In this document: one piece after another, positions 7,451 to 14,955 of the stretch
Layout of the letters: every line of letters begins with the position of its first letter
How positions within the stretch are numbered: position 1 is the first letter of the stretch
NCBI GenBank assembly: GCA_946478755.1
Contig: CAMLDJ010000052.1
Span: 1 to 25,560, forward strand
Direction of reading: 5' to 3'
Source of the DNA: an uncultured Pedobacter sp.
GTDB taxonomy: Bacteria; Bacteroidota; Bacteroidia; Sphingobacteriales; Sphingobacteriaceae
DNA length: 25,560 bases
Made by a program: the position numbers and the translations under genes
The notes under the pieces: model-generated
Database searches by the model: none
What the model was told of the DNA's origin: nothing
The model's input: only the letters and a program-made list of their open reading frames with translations

Positions 7451-7945
7451 TTACTTAATGGATAAATACCTGATGGTATGCTGATATTCGATTTTAACGG
7501 AATCTCCTGTACGTTTAATAAATCTGACCCCATTTGCAACGCCCCCTTCTTCAAGCATGGCTTCATTTCCATTGACACTGATAATAGCCACGTTTTTTTT
7601 TGTTTTCGGATTAAAAGCCAGTCCCTTATAGCTTACTGCAGACCAGTTCACCTGAGGTTTAGCTAACGGCTGTATTATAGGTGATATTACCGGGTTGCCC
7701 GTCACTGGCACTTTTGTTTCATTTTCAGGGGTAAAAACACCAGAAAAGGGGTCATCATAATCCAGATCTATAACTACCGGATCATGCTGGTGATCGATCA
7801 TATTGAAATAAACCGCATTGAAACGGTGATTTACAGGTAAAACCTGATCTTCATCTTCCGTTCCAATAAAGATCCTATAAAAAATAATTCCCCATACAGC
7901 TACTGCACAACACACCAACAGATATGTCAATTTCTTGTTCTTCAT
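7451..7945 (-). CDS. Small bitopic membrane protein, possibly GspC/PilP-like periplasmic domain
   Basis: The product has 164 residues from ATG 7945 (a GTG lies one codon earlier). One N-terminal membrane segment, about LTYLLVCCAVAVWGIIFYRI, follows a KNKK positive patch, so the rest should be periplasmic. A low-complexity linker rich in P, V and D (about residues 60-95) leads to a small C-terminal beta domain: VSYKGLAFNPKTKKNVAIIS, then VNGNEAMLEEGGVANGV, then RFIKRTGDSVKIEYQHTIRY. The order of strands (value, G-x-x-V, then a short closing strand) recalls the HR domain of GspC or PilP, which docks secretion or pilus machinery. This is a resemblance by eye only. Spacing is 3 nt or so from the upstream lipoprotein gene and 1 nt to the downstream one, so the three are co-expressed. 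Confidence 0.75.
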   Translation of the reverse strand: MKNKKLTYLLVCCAVAVWGIIFYRIFIGTEDEDQVLPVNHRFNAVYFNMIDHQHDPVVIDLDYDDPFSGVFTPENETKVPVTGNPVISPIIQPLAKPQVNWSAVSYKGLAFNPKTKKNVAIISVNGNEAMLEEGGVANGVRFIKRTGDSVKIEYQHTIRYLSIK

Positions 7946-7951
7946 CACGCT

Positions 7952-8893
7952 TTACCGCATAGTAAATGAATAGTAAGCACTATATCCGCCAAAATTACCA
8001 GCCTTATCAATCGCCCTTACGCGCCAGACGAGCGATTCACCGCTCTCACCCGCATTAAAGTTGAGCTCTGTGCTTGTGAGAAGCTGTGGATAAGCAGCAT
8101 TATAAATCGTTAACGAATCACTTTTATACACATAGACCTGGTAACGGTCTGCATCTGCCTGCCCATTCCAAACCAGCTTGACCGGTCTAGAAACAACCTG
8201 CTTATTGACCGGAGCACTCAGCGTTACTTTTTCCGGGCCCGTAGTATCGTAAATAAAATTCCTGACCGGACTCCATTTTGAGTTCTGGGTTGCGTTTTCA
8301 GCCCTGATGCGGTATTGGAATGTACCTTCAGTCACCAATGGCTGAAGAAAACTAAGGTTGTCTGTGGTTACATTCAGCAAAAGTTTGGTCTCGTCCAAGA
8401 AATTATTTTTGTCCACCTGAAGCCGGTACTGCGTTGCACCAAAAAGTTTAAGCCACTCATACTGTACTTCGGGATGGTTAACATATAATCCATTGGTTGG
8501 TTTGCTGACCTGCAAAATCTGGTCAGTAAGACTTGAAGGATATATTGTAAATGCCCTGGTAGTAAAGGCACTTGCACTACTCCCGTTCTCGGCCCTTACC
8601 CGCCACTCGTATCTACCCGGATCAAGGGTATACACAAATTTGTTCCCGGTGATTAAGGTATCAAGTACCAATTTCGATATGCTGTCAAACTTTGGGGTCA
8701 CCACCTCCAAACGATAGAAAATAGCATCAGCCATGCCCTCCCACCAAAAAGTCTGCTGATAACTGCTGGTTTCCAGCCCCTGCGAAGGTGCAAGGAGATC
8801 CAATTTACGTTCGGCAAGTGACGGTTCGATAAATTCGTTACAGCCATATAAAAACGGTGCTAAAAAAACAAAAAATAATTTTATTGATTTCAT
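7952..8893 (-). CDS. Lipoprotein with three fibronectin type III-like repeats
   Basis: The product has about 313 residues. MKSIKLFFVFLAPFLYGC is a lipoprotein signal peptide with the lipobox cysteine at about residue 18, followed by NEF. The mature part holds three repeats of roughly 90 residues. Each has the FN3-like core W-x-x-x-x-x-A-x-x-Y-x-x-x-V: WWEGMADAIFYRLEVV, WLKLFGATQYRLQVDKNN and VWNGQADADRYQVYVYKSDS. Each closes on a YEWRVRAEN, YRIRAENA or WRVRAIDKAG strand. The layout suits an outer-membrane-associated scaffold or binding protein. I prefer ATG 8893 over the GTG at 8896. It lies about 12 nt downstream of the LytTR gene and about 6 nt before the next gene. No catalytic residues are recognisable. 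Confidence 0.85.
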   Translation of the reverse strand: MKSIKLFFVFLAPFLYGCNEFIEPSLAERKLDLLAPSQGLETSSYQQTFWWEGMADAIFYRLEVVTPKFDSISKLVLDTLITGNKFVYTLDPGRYEWRVRAENGSSASAFTTRAFTIYPSSLTDQILQVSKPTNGLYVNHPEVQYEWLKLFGATQYRLQVDKNNFLDETKLLLNVTTDNLSFLQPLVTEGTFQYRIRAENATQNSKWSPVRNFIYDTTGPEKVTLSAPVNKQVVSRPVKLVWNGQADADRYQVYVYKSDSLTIYNAAYPQLLTSTELNFNAGESGESLVWRVRAIDKAGNFGGYSAYYSFTMR

Positions 8894-8905
8894 CACAGAT
8901 TGAGC

Positions 8906-9754
8906 TTATAAGAAAATATTGGAAATAGCTTGAAGCCCCTCTATGGACGCTTCAGTTCTTAATGCAAGATAAAACATCAATGACCCCAATAAAGAATAGG
9001 CAGGCAGTTGCGGCAGCTGTTTCTGCTTTCTGATCATTTTCTGATTCTTTTTTTCGAAGAATGCTTTACGGTAAGTATTTCCGATCAATAGCCTGTGGCT
9101 TTCAGAATGATTTAGTATGACCATGTTACCCTCAATCGAGGTAATCTTGCTATCGTTGATAATAAATGATTTATGGATTCTGCTGAAACTGGAACCAGAA
9201 AGACTGTCCTCCATTTCTTTCATCGAGTTATGACATGCAAAACGCTTGTCATTTTCCATATGTAATACAACATAGTTCTGCAGCGCCTGTATATAGATCA
9301 GTTGGTCACACCTGATCAGCACTTCTTTGAAACCCTTCGAATCAGTCTTGATATAGAAAGAATCAAGCACATGCTGTTTTTTCGGAGCATGGACAGAATA
9401 GGCCAGCTGCGTAAGGTGATCGAATTTATTTATACTCTTTACAAACCTATTGAAGGATACCGGGGTGATCAGGTAATCAAAAGCAAGATGCTCAAATGCT
9501 TCGAACGCCCGAAGCGTATCGCCAGAGACCAGAATGACCGAAGAAAACTGCTTTGCCCTATCCATCAATCTCCCTGCACCTGTAATCATCGAAGCATCGA
9601 TGAATATGATGTCCGGACTGATCGGATAGGTAAAATCAAAGTTCTCAGGTATCTGCAAGGAATACCCTGTAAGTTCAGTCAGCGGGTGACTACCAATATG
9701 GGCACAAAGCGACTCAACAGTAGCCAGTTCACCTATTATGTAACAGTTAATCAT
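8906..9754 (-). CDS. LytTR DNA-binding protein with degenerate receiver and hydrophobic C-terminus
   Basis: The product has 282 residues. The first 120 resemble a response-regulator receiver: ISPDIIFIDASM keeps the acceptor-like aspartate. However, the usual N-terminal acidic pair is replaced (CYIIGELATV) and the conserved lysine is threonine (DYLITPVSF). Phosphorylation is therefore unlikely or atypical. Residues about 133-235 form a LytTR domain: LIYIQALQNYVVLHMENDKR, then SFSRIHKSFIINDSKITSIE, then LLIGNTYRKAFFEK. The last 30 residues (AYSLLGSLMFYLALRTEASI) are hydrophobic and may be membrane-associating, which would be unusual for a transcription factor. It heads a four-gene operon and is divergent from the canonical LytTR gene at 10091. 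It probably binds DNA and may respond to the membrane proteins encoded after it (inference). Confidence 0.9.
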   Translation of the reverse strand: MINCYIIGELATVESLCAHIGSHPLTELTGYSLQIPENFDFTYPISPDIIFIDASMITGAGRLMDRAKQFSSVILVSGDTLRAFEAFEHLAFDYLITPVSFNRFVKSINKFDHLTQLAYSVHAPKKQHVLDSFYIKTDSKGFKEVLIRCDQLIYIQALQNYVVLHMENDKRFACHNSMKEMEDSLSGSSFSRIHKSFIINDSKITSIEGNMVILNHSESHRLLIGNTYRKAFFEKKNQKMIRKQKQLPQLPAYSLLGSLMFYLALRTEASIEGLQAISNIFL

Positions 9755-10090
9755 AATTGATTTAATTGAAAGAAAGATATTAAGACGACTAAAAAGAAAA
9801 AAGGGACATATCTCTTTTCAAATATCCAAAAAGACATTGGTGGCGATTGCTTGTTTTTAACATGAGAGCGTAAATAAGTAGTTATAAAGTGTTTGGTTTA
9901 TCGCCTATCTGTAGGCAAAACAAAGATTAAAAATTCTAAAACCATATTTTTGATTTTTATACGAACCTCCCTAATTTTTATGCGAATGGCCAAACACTCC
10001 AAATTATCACAGATCCGAATCACTATCTTTGGCTGGATATAATTCCCGTTTTTTTTTAACCCATCCCCCTAATAACCACCATTTTGATAT
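9755..10090. other. Divergent intergenic region between two LytTR genes
   Basis: About 336 bp lie between divergent start codons, with no coding capacity that I would defend. The region is AT-rich. It contains the 21-bp repeat pair at 9955-9996, nearer to the plus-strand regulator. A Bacteroidota-style promoter could not be assigned with confidence to either gene. Confidence 0.6.
9955..9996. promoter_or_regulatory. Pair of 21-bp-phased repeats upstream of the LytTR regulator
   Basis: TTTTATACGAACC at 9955 and TTTTATGCGAATG at 9976 begin 21 bp apart and differ at few positions. The CGAAY core is shared with the TGACGAAC boxes at 12029 and 22543. The site is about 95-135 bp upstream of the TTG start at 10091. 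The geometry fits a LytTR dimer site and suggests autoregulation, but this is inferred. Confidence 0.5.
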
Positions 10091-10813
10091 TTGAAAGTCT
10101 TTTCCTGCATAATAATTGATGATGATCCCCAAGCGGTAGAATTTCTTTCGGAATGCATCCAATTATCCCCCCATTTAACCTTGATCAAGTCTTATACAGA
10201 TCCAATTATTGCTCAGCGTGAGATTGCACAGTTTGGAAAATCTATTGATATTCTTTTCACCGATGTAGAAATGCCAGGCCTTTCAGGCCTTGAACTTGCA
10301 GAAACAATCAATCAGAAAGTAAATTGCCTGGTTCTGGTCAGCAGCCACCTTCAATATGCGCTAGAAGGCTACAATGTCAATGCCCAACAGTTTCTAAGTA
10401 AGCCTTTTGACTACAAAAAATTCGAAAAAATCATGGGGAACCTGATGAGCAGACTCAAGGTAGAGGATGATTTTATCATGATCAGATTAGGAGGAAAGAA
10501 CAACGCGCTGAAGCTTTATCTCAAAGAAATCATTGCTGTAGAGAGTGCTTCTAATTACCTCAAGGTCCATACCCTGGAAAAAACATATATCCCCTATGGA
10601 ACTTTGAATGCAATGGAAGAGGAACTGAAATCCTTTACAGATTTCAGGCGCATAAGCAGATCCTTTATTATCAACACCAAATTTATCAAGAACATAAACC
10701 GTTATAAAATCCTTATGGAAAAAGGCCTATATGCTACCGTCGGTAACTCCTATCAAAAAGGATTTGACGTCTATTTCGACGAACTAACGAAAAAGAAAAA
10801 AAACAACAGCTGA
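10091..10813 (+). CDS. LytTR-family response regulator (canonical receiver)
   Basis: The product has 240 residues. The start is TTG 10091, because an in-frame TGA lies two codons upstream and the next ATG falls inside the receiver domain. The receiver spans residues 1-120 with all key residues: the acidic group in CIIIDDDPQAVEF, acceptor Asp in LFTDVEMPGLSGLEL, Ser in LVLVSSHLQYAL and the lysine in FLSKPFDYKKF. A LytTR DNA-binding domain covers about residues 133-235: LYLKEIIAVESASNYLKVHT, then DFRRISRSFIINTKFIKNIN, then YATVGNSYQKGFDVYF. LytR/AlgR-type regulators bind phased direct repeats and usually pair with a LytS-like histidine kinase. None is present in this window, so it is an orphan here. 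It is divergent from the degenerate LytTR gene and is followed by a convergent fibre gene. Likely targets are the 21-bp repeats (inference). Confidence 0.93.
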   Translation: MKVFSCIIIDDDPQAVEFLSECIQLSPHLTLIKSYTDPIIAQREIAQFGKSIDILFTDVEMPGLSGLELAETINQKVNCLVLVSSHLQYALEGYNVNAQQFLSKPFDYKKFEKIMGNLMSRLKVEDDFIMIRLGGKNNALKLYLKEIIAVESASNYLKVHTLEKTYIPYGTLNAMEEELKSFTDFRRISRSFIINTKFIKNINRYKILMEKGLYATVGNSYQKGFDVYFDELTKKKKNNS

Positions 10814-10857
10814 AAGAAATCTGATTTTAACGTGTAATATGATTTTTGGGTTAGACG

Positions 10858-11757
10858 CTAATTGTTTATTTTCTTCGCAAGTTTGTCAATCTGTTGTTGT
10901 AAAAATTGATTTACCTTTTTCTGTCCCATCAATTGCTGATCTTTTTCTATTAGATATAAAGTCAGTTCCTCAACTTTCTTTAATAGCTTAATATTCATAT
11001 CACCGAGGTTAAGTCCTTCTTTTTCCATCTGTACAGCAGACGGAATTTCCGGCAGGTGGTGGTTTTTAGCAATATAATCTTTAATTTCTGCCAAGCTAAT
11101 CAACTTATAATCATCATTGAACACATAATCAGGGCCAGGTACTTGCAAATCTACCTTCACTTCTTGGGTATGAATGGTGCCCTTCACGGTTAATTTAGCA
11201 TCAGGCAGACTTGTGCCAATACCAACATTACCACTAGTTACTGCGAATGTAGCTCCTTTAGTGGAATTGAATCCATGAGTTAAAGTTAAAACATTTACAT
11301 CTGTTGAACCGGCCTCAGCATTTATTGCCGGACTTGCTACAAAATTTGGCATATTCATTCCTTGTCCAGAAATATATATAGCGCCAGGCACAGTCGCTGA
11401 ACTAACATGAATATCAAGATAAGAGTTTGCAAGGCCATCACTACTGATTCTTACCTGGTCCACGCATCCATTATTATAGCTAGAATAGCGTGTTTGCTGT
11501 ATCGAACCGCTAACTCCCCATCCTCCAATATTATATTGAAATTCTACATCAGTAACCCTATTATCATAACTTCCCGCTATTTGTATAGTTCCCCCCTGCA
11601 GGCCACCAAACGTGGTTATCCTGTACCAACCTATGGCTGTTGGTGTAAAGTTCACTGATACATCCGCAAATCTATTATAAGTTTTTGTTTTTAGACCGGT
11701 TGCATAAGAATAACAGCTCAGTAATGTAATTAGTAATGTAAATAGTGTTTTTTTCAT
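10858..11757 (-). CDS. Fibre-like secreted protein, solitary copy
   Basis: The product has 299 residues with a signal peptide (MKKTLFTLLITLLSCYSYA). The head, residues about 20-150, is beta-rich: VSVNFTPTAIGWYRITTFGG, then VEFQYNIGGWGVSGSIQQTR, then GAIYISGQGMNMPNF. It differs from the heads of the 1-6357 array. The shaft repeat is VGIGTSLPDAKLTVKGTIHT. The tail is DYVFNDDYKLISLAEIKDYI, NHHLPEIPSAVQMEKEGLNL and VEELTLYLIEKDQQLMG, followed by a coiled coil of about 25 residues. It stands alone with about 500 bp of non-coding DNA upstream that contains 21-bp-phased boxes near 12029. It ends 44 bp from the convergent LytTR regulator. Function unknown; an adhesin-like fibre is inferred. Confidence 0.87.
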   Translation of the reverse strand: MKKTLFTLLITLLSCYSYATGLKTKTYNRFADVSVNFTPTAIGWYRITTFGGLQGGTIQIAGSYDNRVTDVEFQYNIGGWGVSGSIQQTRYSSYNNGCVDQVRISSDGLANSYLDIHVSSATVPGAIYISGQGMNMPNFVASPAINAEAGSTDVNVLTLTHGFNSTKGATFAVTSGNVGIGTSLPDAKLTVKGTIHTQEVKVDLQVPGPDYVFNDDYKLISLAEIKDYIAKNHHLPEIPSAVQMEKEGLNLGDMNIKLLKKVEELTLYLIEKDQQLMGQKKVNQFLQQQIDKLAKKINN

Positions 11758-12276
11758 AATGGAATTATATATAAGGTAAACTCAATCATTTCGAAATAAA
11801 AACTAACCGAAGGTAATCGGCATACTTAGATGTTCATGACCTGCCCGGCAGAAATCGAACCGCAAGGCAATACCGCCTCCTATAAACTGCAAAAAACATG
11901 AAAGGCATGGAATAATTCCGCTCCCAATTAGCATTGAAAGAGAGCGTTTTTTTTAGCATCTTATCCCGATAACTGGTTTATCTTTTTGTACATAATTACC
12001 AACTAAGTATCTTTTTATGAACTCTTTTTGACGAACACTACTTTTTTTAATATGAGCGTGCGTTTTGGAGTGACGAAATTTTCGCCGATAATAGTTTTGA
12101 ACTGAAATTACAGCATAAACTTCATAGGAATAAGCATATTAAGAATCTATGAGCACCAATTATTCCAAACTACGCGCTCGTTTTCACTTTGCAAAAGACA
12201 CATTGGATATTGGCAATCTAATTTCTTGGAAGCGCGCGCATTTCTTGAAGCATTCTTTCATAAAGGTTTTCGCAGC
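11758..12276. other. Non-coding region upstream of the solitary fibre gene
   Basis: No convincing gene occurs in these 519 bp. The part near 11865-11915 has a faint likeness to the head region of the fibre genes (GCCTCCT then AAACTGCA), possibly a decayed copy. Boxes related to the 21-bp repeats start at 12029 and 12071. The remainder, 12100-12276, shows nothing that I can name. It runs into the truncated RHS fragment. Confidence 0.5.
12029..12079. promoter_or_regulatory. Two repeat boxes 42 bp apart (21-bp phase, middle box degenerate)
   Basis: TGACGAACA starts at 12029 and TGACGAAAT at 12071, exactly two 21-bp steps apart. The middle step (12050) has lost the TGAC but keeps TTTTGGAG before the last box, comparable to TTTTGAAG at 6666 and TTTTTGAG at 22556. 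The site lies about 270 bp upstream of the fibre gene at 11757. It supports a shared regulator but is weaker than the other two sites. Confidence 0.45.
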
Positions 12277-12780
12277 TTATGAGCTCAGGCTCATGCCCGT
12301 TCGGCCATCAACCGTGGCATTCCCGTTCGCATCATAGGCATAGGTTCCTGCAACATTGTCCACCCTATCCAGCCTGTTCCCGTTATAATAATACTGGTTC
12401 ATCGTACCGCCGTTCCTGCCCAGCTGGTTGATATTACCCATGTTATCATAGTTCAGAACCTCGCTCATATAGATTCCGGTACTCGTTCCATTGATCAGCC
12501 TGTCCATTTTATCATATCCATAGCTGAACACGTTAGGCGAGGTGGACGGTGAGGTATTCTGCGACCAGAACTGTCTGCTAATGTTCCCGTTCCACTGGTT
12601 ACCCCCGTTCTCCTGGTAGTCCAGCTGGATACTGAACTGATCGGATATGCTGTTCTTCAGCCAGCCGCGCTCATTATAGGCAAAGGTTGTCCCCTGGGTA
12701 TCGTTATGCAGACTCTTCTTATGTAACTGGCCGGTCTCGTTGTACTCCAGATGGCTCAATAACCAGCACGAAATTATCAA
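12277..12780 (-). pseudogene. RHS/YD-repeat gene fragment
   Basis: About 160 residues are readable. From HLEYNETGQLHKKSLHNDTQ through FAYNERGWLKNSISDQFSIQ, then YGYDKMDRLINGTSTGIYMS to YYYNGNRLDRVDNVAGTYAY and DANGNATVDGRTGMSLSS, it aligns closely with an internal part of the complete RHS gene (HLEYNEIGQLHKKNLHNDTQ there). It lacks the signal peptide, the DUF6443-like N-terminus, the RHS core and any toxin. Both ends are abrupt: at about 12760 it meets unrelated plus-strand sequence, and at 12277 it stops just after the repeat. The MIISCWLLS that precedes HLEYNE is therefore not genuine. It may act as a donor for recombination with the intact gene, but more probably it is a relic of a lost RHS locus. 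Confidence 0.8.
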
Positions 12781-12980
12781 GGCATTATTCTTTGCAATTA
12801 ATGAACTGGAACCCTCGCCTAAAAAGGTAACGAGAGTTTAGCCGGGAGTGAAGAGGAAGATAGCCCTGCTCGCAAAGCATTTCAGCGAAGGTATCAAGAT
12901 TACCCAGCTCGCTAAACTACATTCCAGGACATACGGAGCCATTAAAGCCAGGCTAATCAAACTTGAACTTACACAGAAAT
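12767..12980 (+). pseudogene. Remnant of a C-terminal helix-turn-helix region of an unknown protein
   Basis: On the plus strand the frame reads HEIIKALFFAINELEPSPKK, then VTRV, a TAG stop at about 12839, and then PGVKRKIALLAKHFSEG, IKITQLAKLHSRTYGAIKAR and LIKLELTQK before TAA at 12978-12980. The pattern LA-x-x-H-x-RT-x-GAI-x-x-RL-x-KL is a helix-turn-helix tail seen at the end of several Bacteroidota proteins, but I cannot name the parent. The in-frame stop, and the abrupt join to the RHS fragment at about 12760, mark it as decayed. It is followed at once by a strong stem-loop, so it keeps its original 3' end. Confidence 0.6.
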
Positions 12981-13018
12981 AACAAAGCCCGGCAATTTTT
13001 AAACTGCCGGACTTTGTT
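12981..13018. terminator. Intrinsic terminator-like stem-loop
   Basis: AACAAAGCCCGGCA (12981-12994) pairs with TGCCGGACTTTGTT (13005-13018) with one mismatch around a 10-base loop. It begins directly after the TAA of the remnant plus-strand gene, so it was probably that gene's terminator. Its near symmetry could also serve minus-strand transcripts. Confidence 0.75.
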
Positions 13019-13034
13019 ATGTAAGTTACATTTT

Positions 13035-13058
13035 GGTCTTAGCGTCTCTGCTAAGACC
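13035..13058. repeat. Perfect 9-bp inverted repeat
   Basis: GGTCTTAGC (13035-13043) and GCTAAGACC (13050-13058) form a perfect stem with a 6-base loop. A clear T-run is missing on either strand, so it is not a classical terminator. It may be a relic of a mobile-element end or a second stem stabilising the one just before it. The following 200 bp up to the lipoprotein stop contain nothing that I can identify. Confidence 0.5.
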
Positions 13059-13258
13059 AGATGTGGCAACTATTTGACTGTATTGACTAGTATAAAGATA
13101 GGTATTAATACTATGTTGATACAATTTATTTATAAGTTTTGCACAACATTTACTCAGTTTCACCGCTACTTAGGCATCACTCATTAACGCTATCAACAAT
13201 CCCCGCCGACTGAGGAAAGTATCTTTTTTAATACATCACATAACTGACATACTAACCT

Positions 13259-13738
13259 TTAGTTAGCCGTTTTTGAACTTGAAATAATAGTTATTTTATC
13301 GTACCAAAAAATCCTTGCCTTTTCAGGTGTCGTTTTGGCATTGTATGTTTTGGGCAATTCCTTGTCTCTAGAGAACCTCCCAACTAATTTTAACGTAAGA
13401 GGAAGAGTTTGCCCATCCCATAAACCATTTGCATTCACTAATGTTTTATTTGTTGGTTCAAGATAAAATCGCTCTACATCCTTTAAAAACCTTTCCTTTT
13501 TAAACTTTGTTTCAAACCATTGGGGGCATCCACATTCGATAGCCGCATAAGAAACGGTAATTGTAATCATTTTTGTTTCTGTTTGCGAGTTTCCAGAAGT
13601 TTCCATCGTGGAGTGAACTAATTGCAAAGAATCCTTAGATGATTTATCCATTGAATCCTTTTTCATGTTATTCGGAGTGGGCGAATAATTACAGCTTAGC
13701 GCTAGCAAAAACGCGAAAATATTTATTAAATTCATCAT
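13259..13738 (-). CDS. Small lipoprotein, candidate partner or immunity protein
   Basis: The product has 159 residues. MMNLINIFAFLLALSC carries a lipobox (LALSC), with the lipidated cysteine at about residue 16. A polar serine/lysine-rich linker of about 40 residues follows, then a compact domain from ITITVSYAAIECGCPQWFET onward, with the segments RFYLEPTNKTLVNANGLWDG and YDKITIISSSKTAN. CGCPQW is distinctive, with two cysteines near a tryptophan. It starts 9 nt after the end of the caspase-like module and is surely co-transcribed with it. Its location fits a periplasmic or outer-membrane immunity or inhibitor protein for that module, but this is inferred from gene order only. I recognise no family. 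Confidence 0.75.
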   Translation of the reverse strand: MMNLINIFAFLLALSCNYSPTPNNMKKDSMDKSSKDSLQLVHSTMETSGNSQTETKMITITVSYAAIECGCPQWFETKFKKERFLKDVERFYLEPTNKTLVNANGLWDGQTLPLTLKLVGRFSRDKELPKTYNAKTTPEKARIFWYDKITIISSSKTAN

Positions 13739-13747
13739 ATGCTTTGT

Positions 13748-14479
13748 TTAAAAATCAAGATTTAAGTACCACCTAGCCCAAGATGCCAAGTTAACGCTTC
13801 GTGATCGTGCCTGAACTGAGGTACCTGTTGGACTTCCAGGATACCAATAGTTTATCATTAATTGTCCTCCTTTATCAGTTGCGCCAAACATAGTGTTTGA
13901 GTTGTTACTAGGATTTGCTGCATTCATATGAGAGTTGGCAGCGCCGTACACGAACGCTCCCGTAACTCTTGCCAATTCCATTGCAAATGAACGACCACCC
14001 GGATAATTAGCTGATGTAGTTACTGTAGATCCATTACACGCGCCCAAATAAATAATTGCATAATCAGCAAAACTTATTTTTCCGGATTGAACAGCTTGCC
14101 CTAATCGTATTAAATCAGAAGTATACACATTGCTTGCCGTAGGATGTAAACTTGCATTTGCAAATATCATTCCTTCCCCAAATGTTGAACCCGCTTGATT
14201 ATGATCAAAGCCTCCGTGAGAAAACACAGCTAAAAAGCCTATCCCATTACTACTTTGATCTGATATATTTTTTAGCGCACCATAAAAATCATCATATCCA
14301 CCTCTTCCAGTTTCCGCAGATACATTTTCTGTAATCGCCTCAGGAATTAATGCTTTCATAGCTTGACCCCATACTTTCTTCAAGGCAGCATAGGGTCTCT
14401 AATTTACTACAATAATCAAGTTTTTTCTTTCAAATCTTCTGTAGACATCCAGTCCAGGATATATAAAATTACCTTCTCC
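13748..14479 (-). pseudogene. Caspase-fold (clan CD) peptidase-like module with in-frame stop
   Basis: The main open part is 14383-13748 (211 residues from TTG). It shows the clan CD pattern: a hydrophobic strand ending in His-Gly (GIGFLAVFSHGGFDH) and, about 75 residues later, a hydrophobic strand ending in the cysteine (DYAIIYLGACNGS). GRSFAMELARVTGAFVYGAA follows, as in caspase-like and CHAT peptidases. Reading upstream in the same frame extends the domain with GEGNFIYPGLDVYRRFERKN and LIIVVN, then a TAG at 14401-14399, then RPYAALKKVWGQ. The first strand of the domain is thus cut off by a stop, and the frame begins abruptly at 14479 next to another stop. It looks like a C-terminal effector module detached from an RHS-type carrier. 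The gene may still start at the TTG, but without its first strand. Confidence 0.65.
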
Positions 14480-14951
14480 CTATTACATTCTTAAAGTATT
14501 CTTGAATAGGCAAGTAATTAACATAGTACTTATCTAAATTTTCTAAGACTAAAGCTTCTAACCTTTCAGTAGTAGTTTTGTCCGTACCTGTCTCATCCTG
14601 CAGCGCCCATTTAAATAGAAGATTATCTGGATTATATTTAAAGGCTAATCTCAAATATTTATCACCAATGTCATCGTACTCTAAATTGAAAAACCAGGGA
14701 CTTATTTTTATCATCCAACCTTGAAGAAATAATAATTCAGGGCTTTTTGGATAAAATTTATTGATAAGGATTATATTCCTATTTAGAATATGCTGTAGAT
14801 AATCTTCTTCAATTTCATTATTCCCTTCAACTAATAAGTACCAAACGATAAATGTTTGTTTAATCAAAGCGATGTTATTTGGCAATTTCTCTTCTTTAAT
14901 TTTAGGTTCTACTTCCTGTATTGCCTTAATATAATCTATTTCCATTTTCAT
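14469..14951 (-). CDS. Cytoplasmic protein, candidate immunity protein for the RHS toxin
   Basis: The product has 160 residues with no signal peptide, no lipobox and no membrane segment, so it is cytoplasmic. It is mostly alpha-helical and acidic: IKAIQEVEPKIKEEKLPNNI, TFIVWYLLVEGNNEIEEDYL, RLAFKYNPDNLLFKWALQDE and YLPIQEYFKNVIGRR. The YLRLAFKYNPDNLLFKWAL segment has a TPR-like spacing, but I cannot assign a family. Its start lies 4 nt after the stop of the RHS gene. That is the classical position of the cognate immunity gene in polymorphic toxin loci. It shares the low GC content of the RHS gene's 3' end, in contrast to the RHS body. Immunity function is inferred. Confidence 0.8.
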   Translation of the reverse strand: MKMEIDYIKAIQEVEPKIKEEKLPNNIALIKQTFIVWYLLVEGNNEIEEDYLQHILNRNIILINKFYPKSPELLFLQGWMIKISPWFFNLEYDDIGDKYLRLAFKYNPDNLLFKWALQDETGTDKTTTERLEALVLENLDKYYVNYLPIQEYFKNVIGRR

Positions 14952-14955
14952 TTAA

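Noticed and set aside
9302..9760. Plus-strand open frame of 152 codons
   Set aside because: It is fully antisense to the receiver and LytTR gene and has no recognisable protein features.
11865..11915. Possible second decayed fibre head upstream of the solitary fibre gene
   Set aside because: Only about 15 scattered bases match (GCCTCCT, AAACTGCA), too few for a call.
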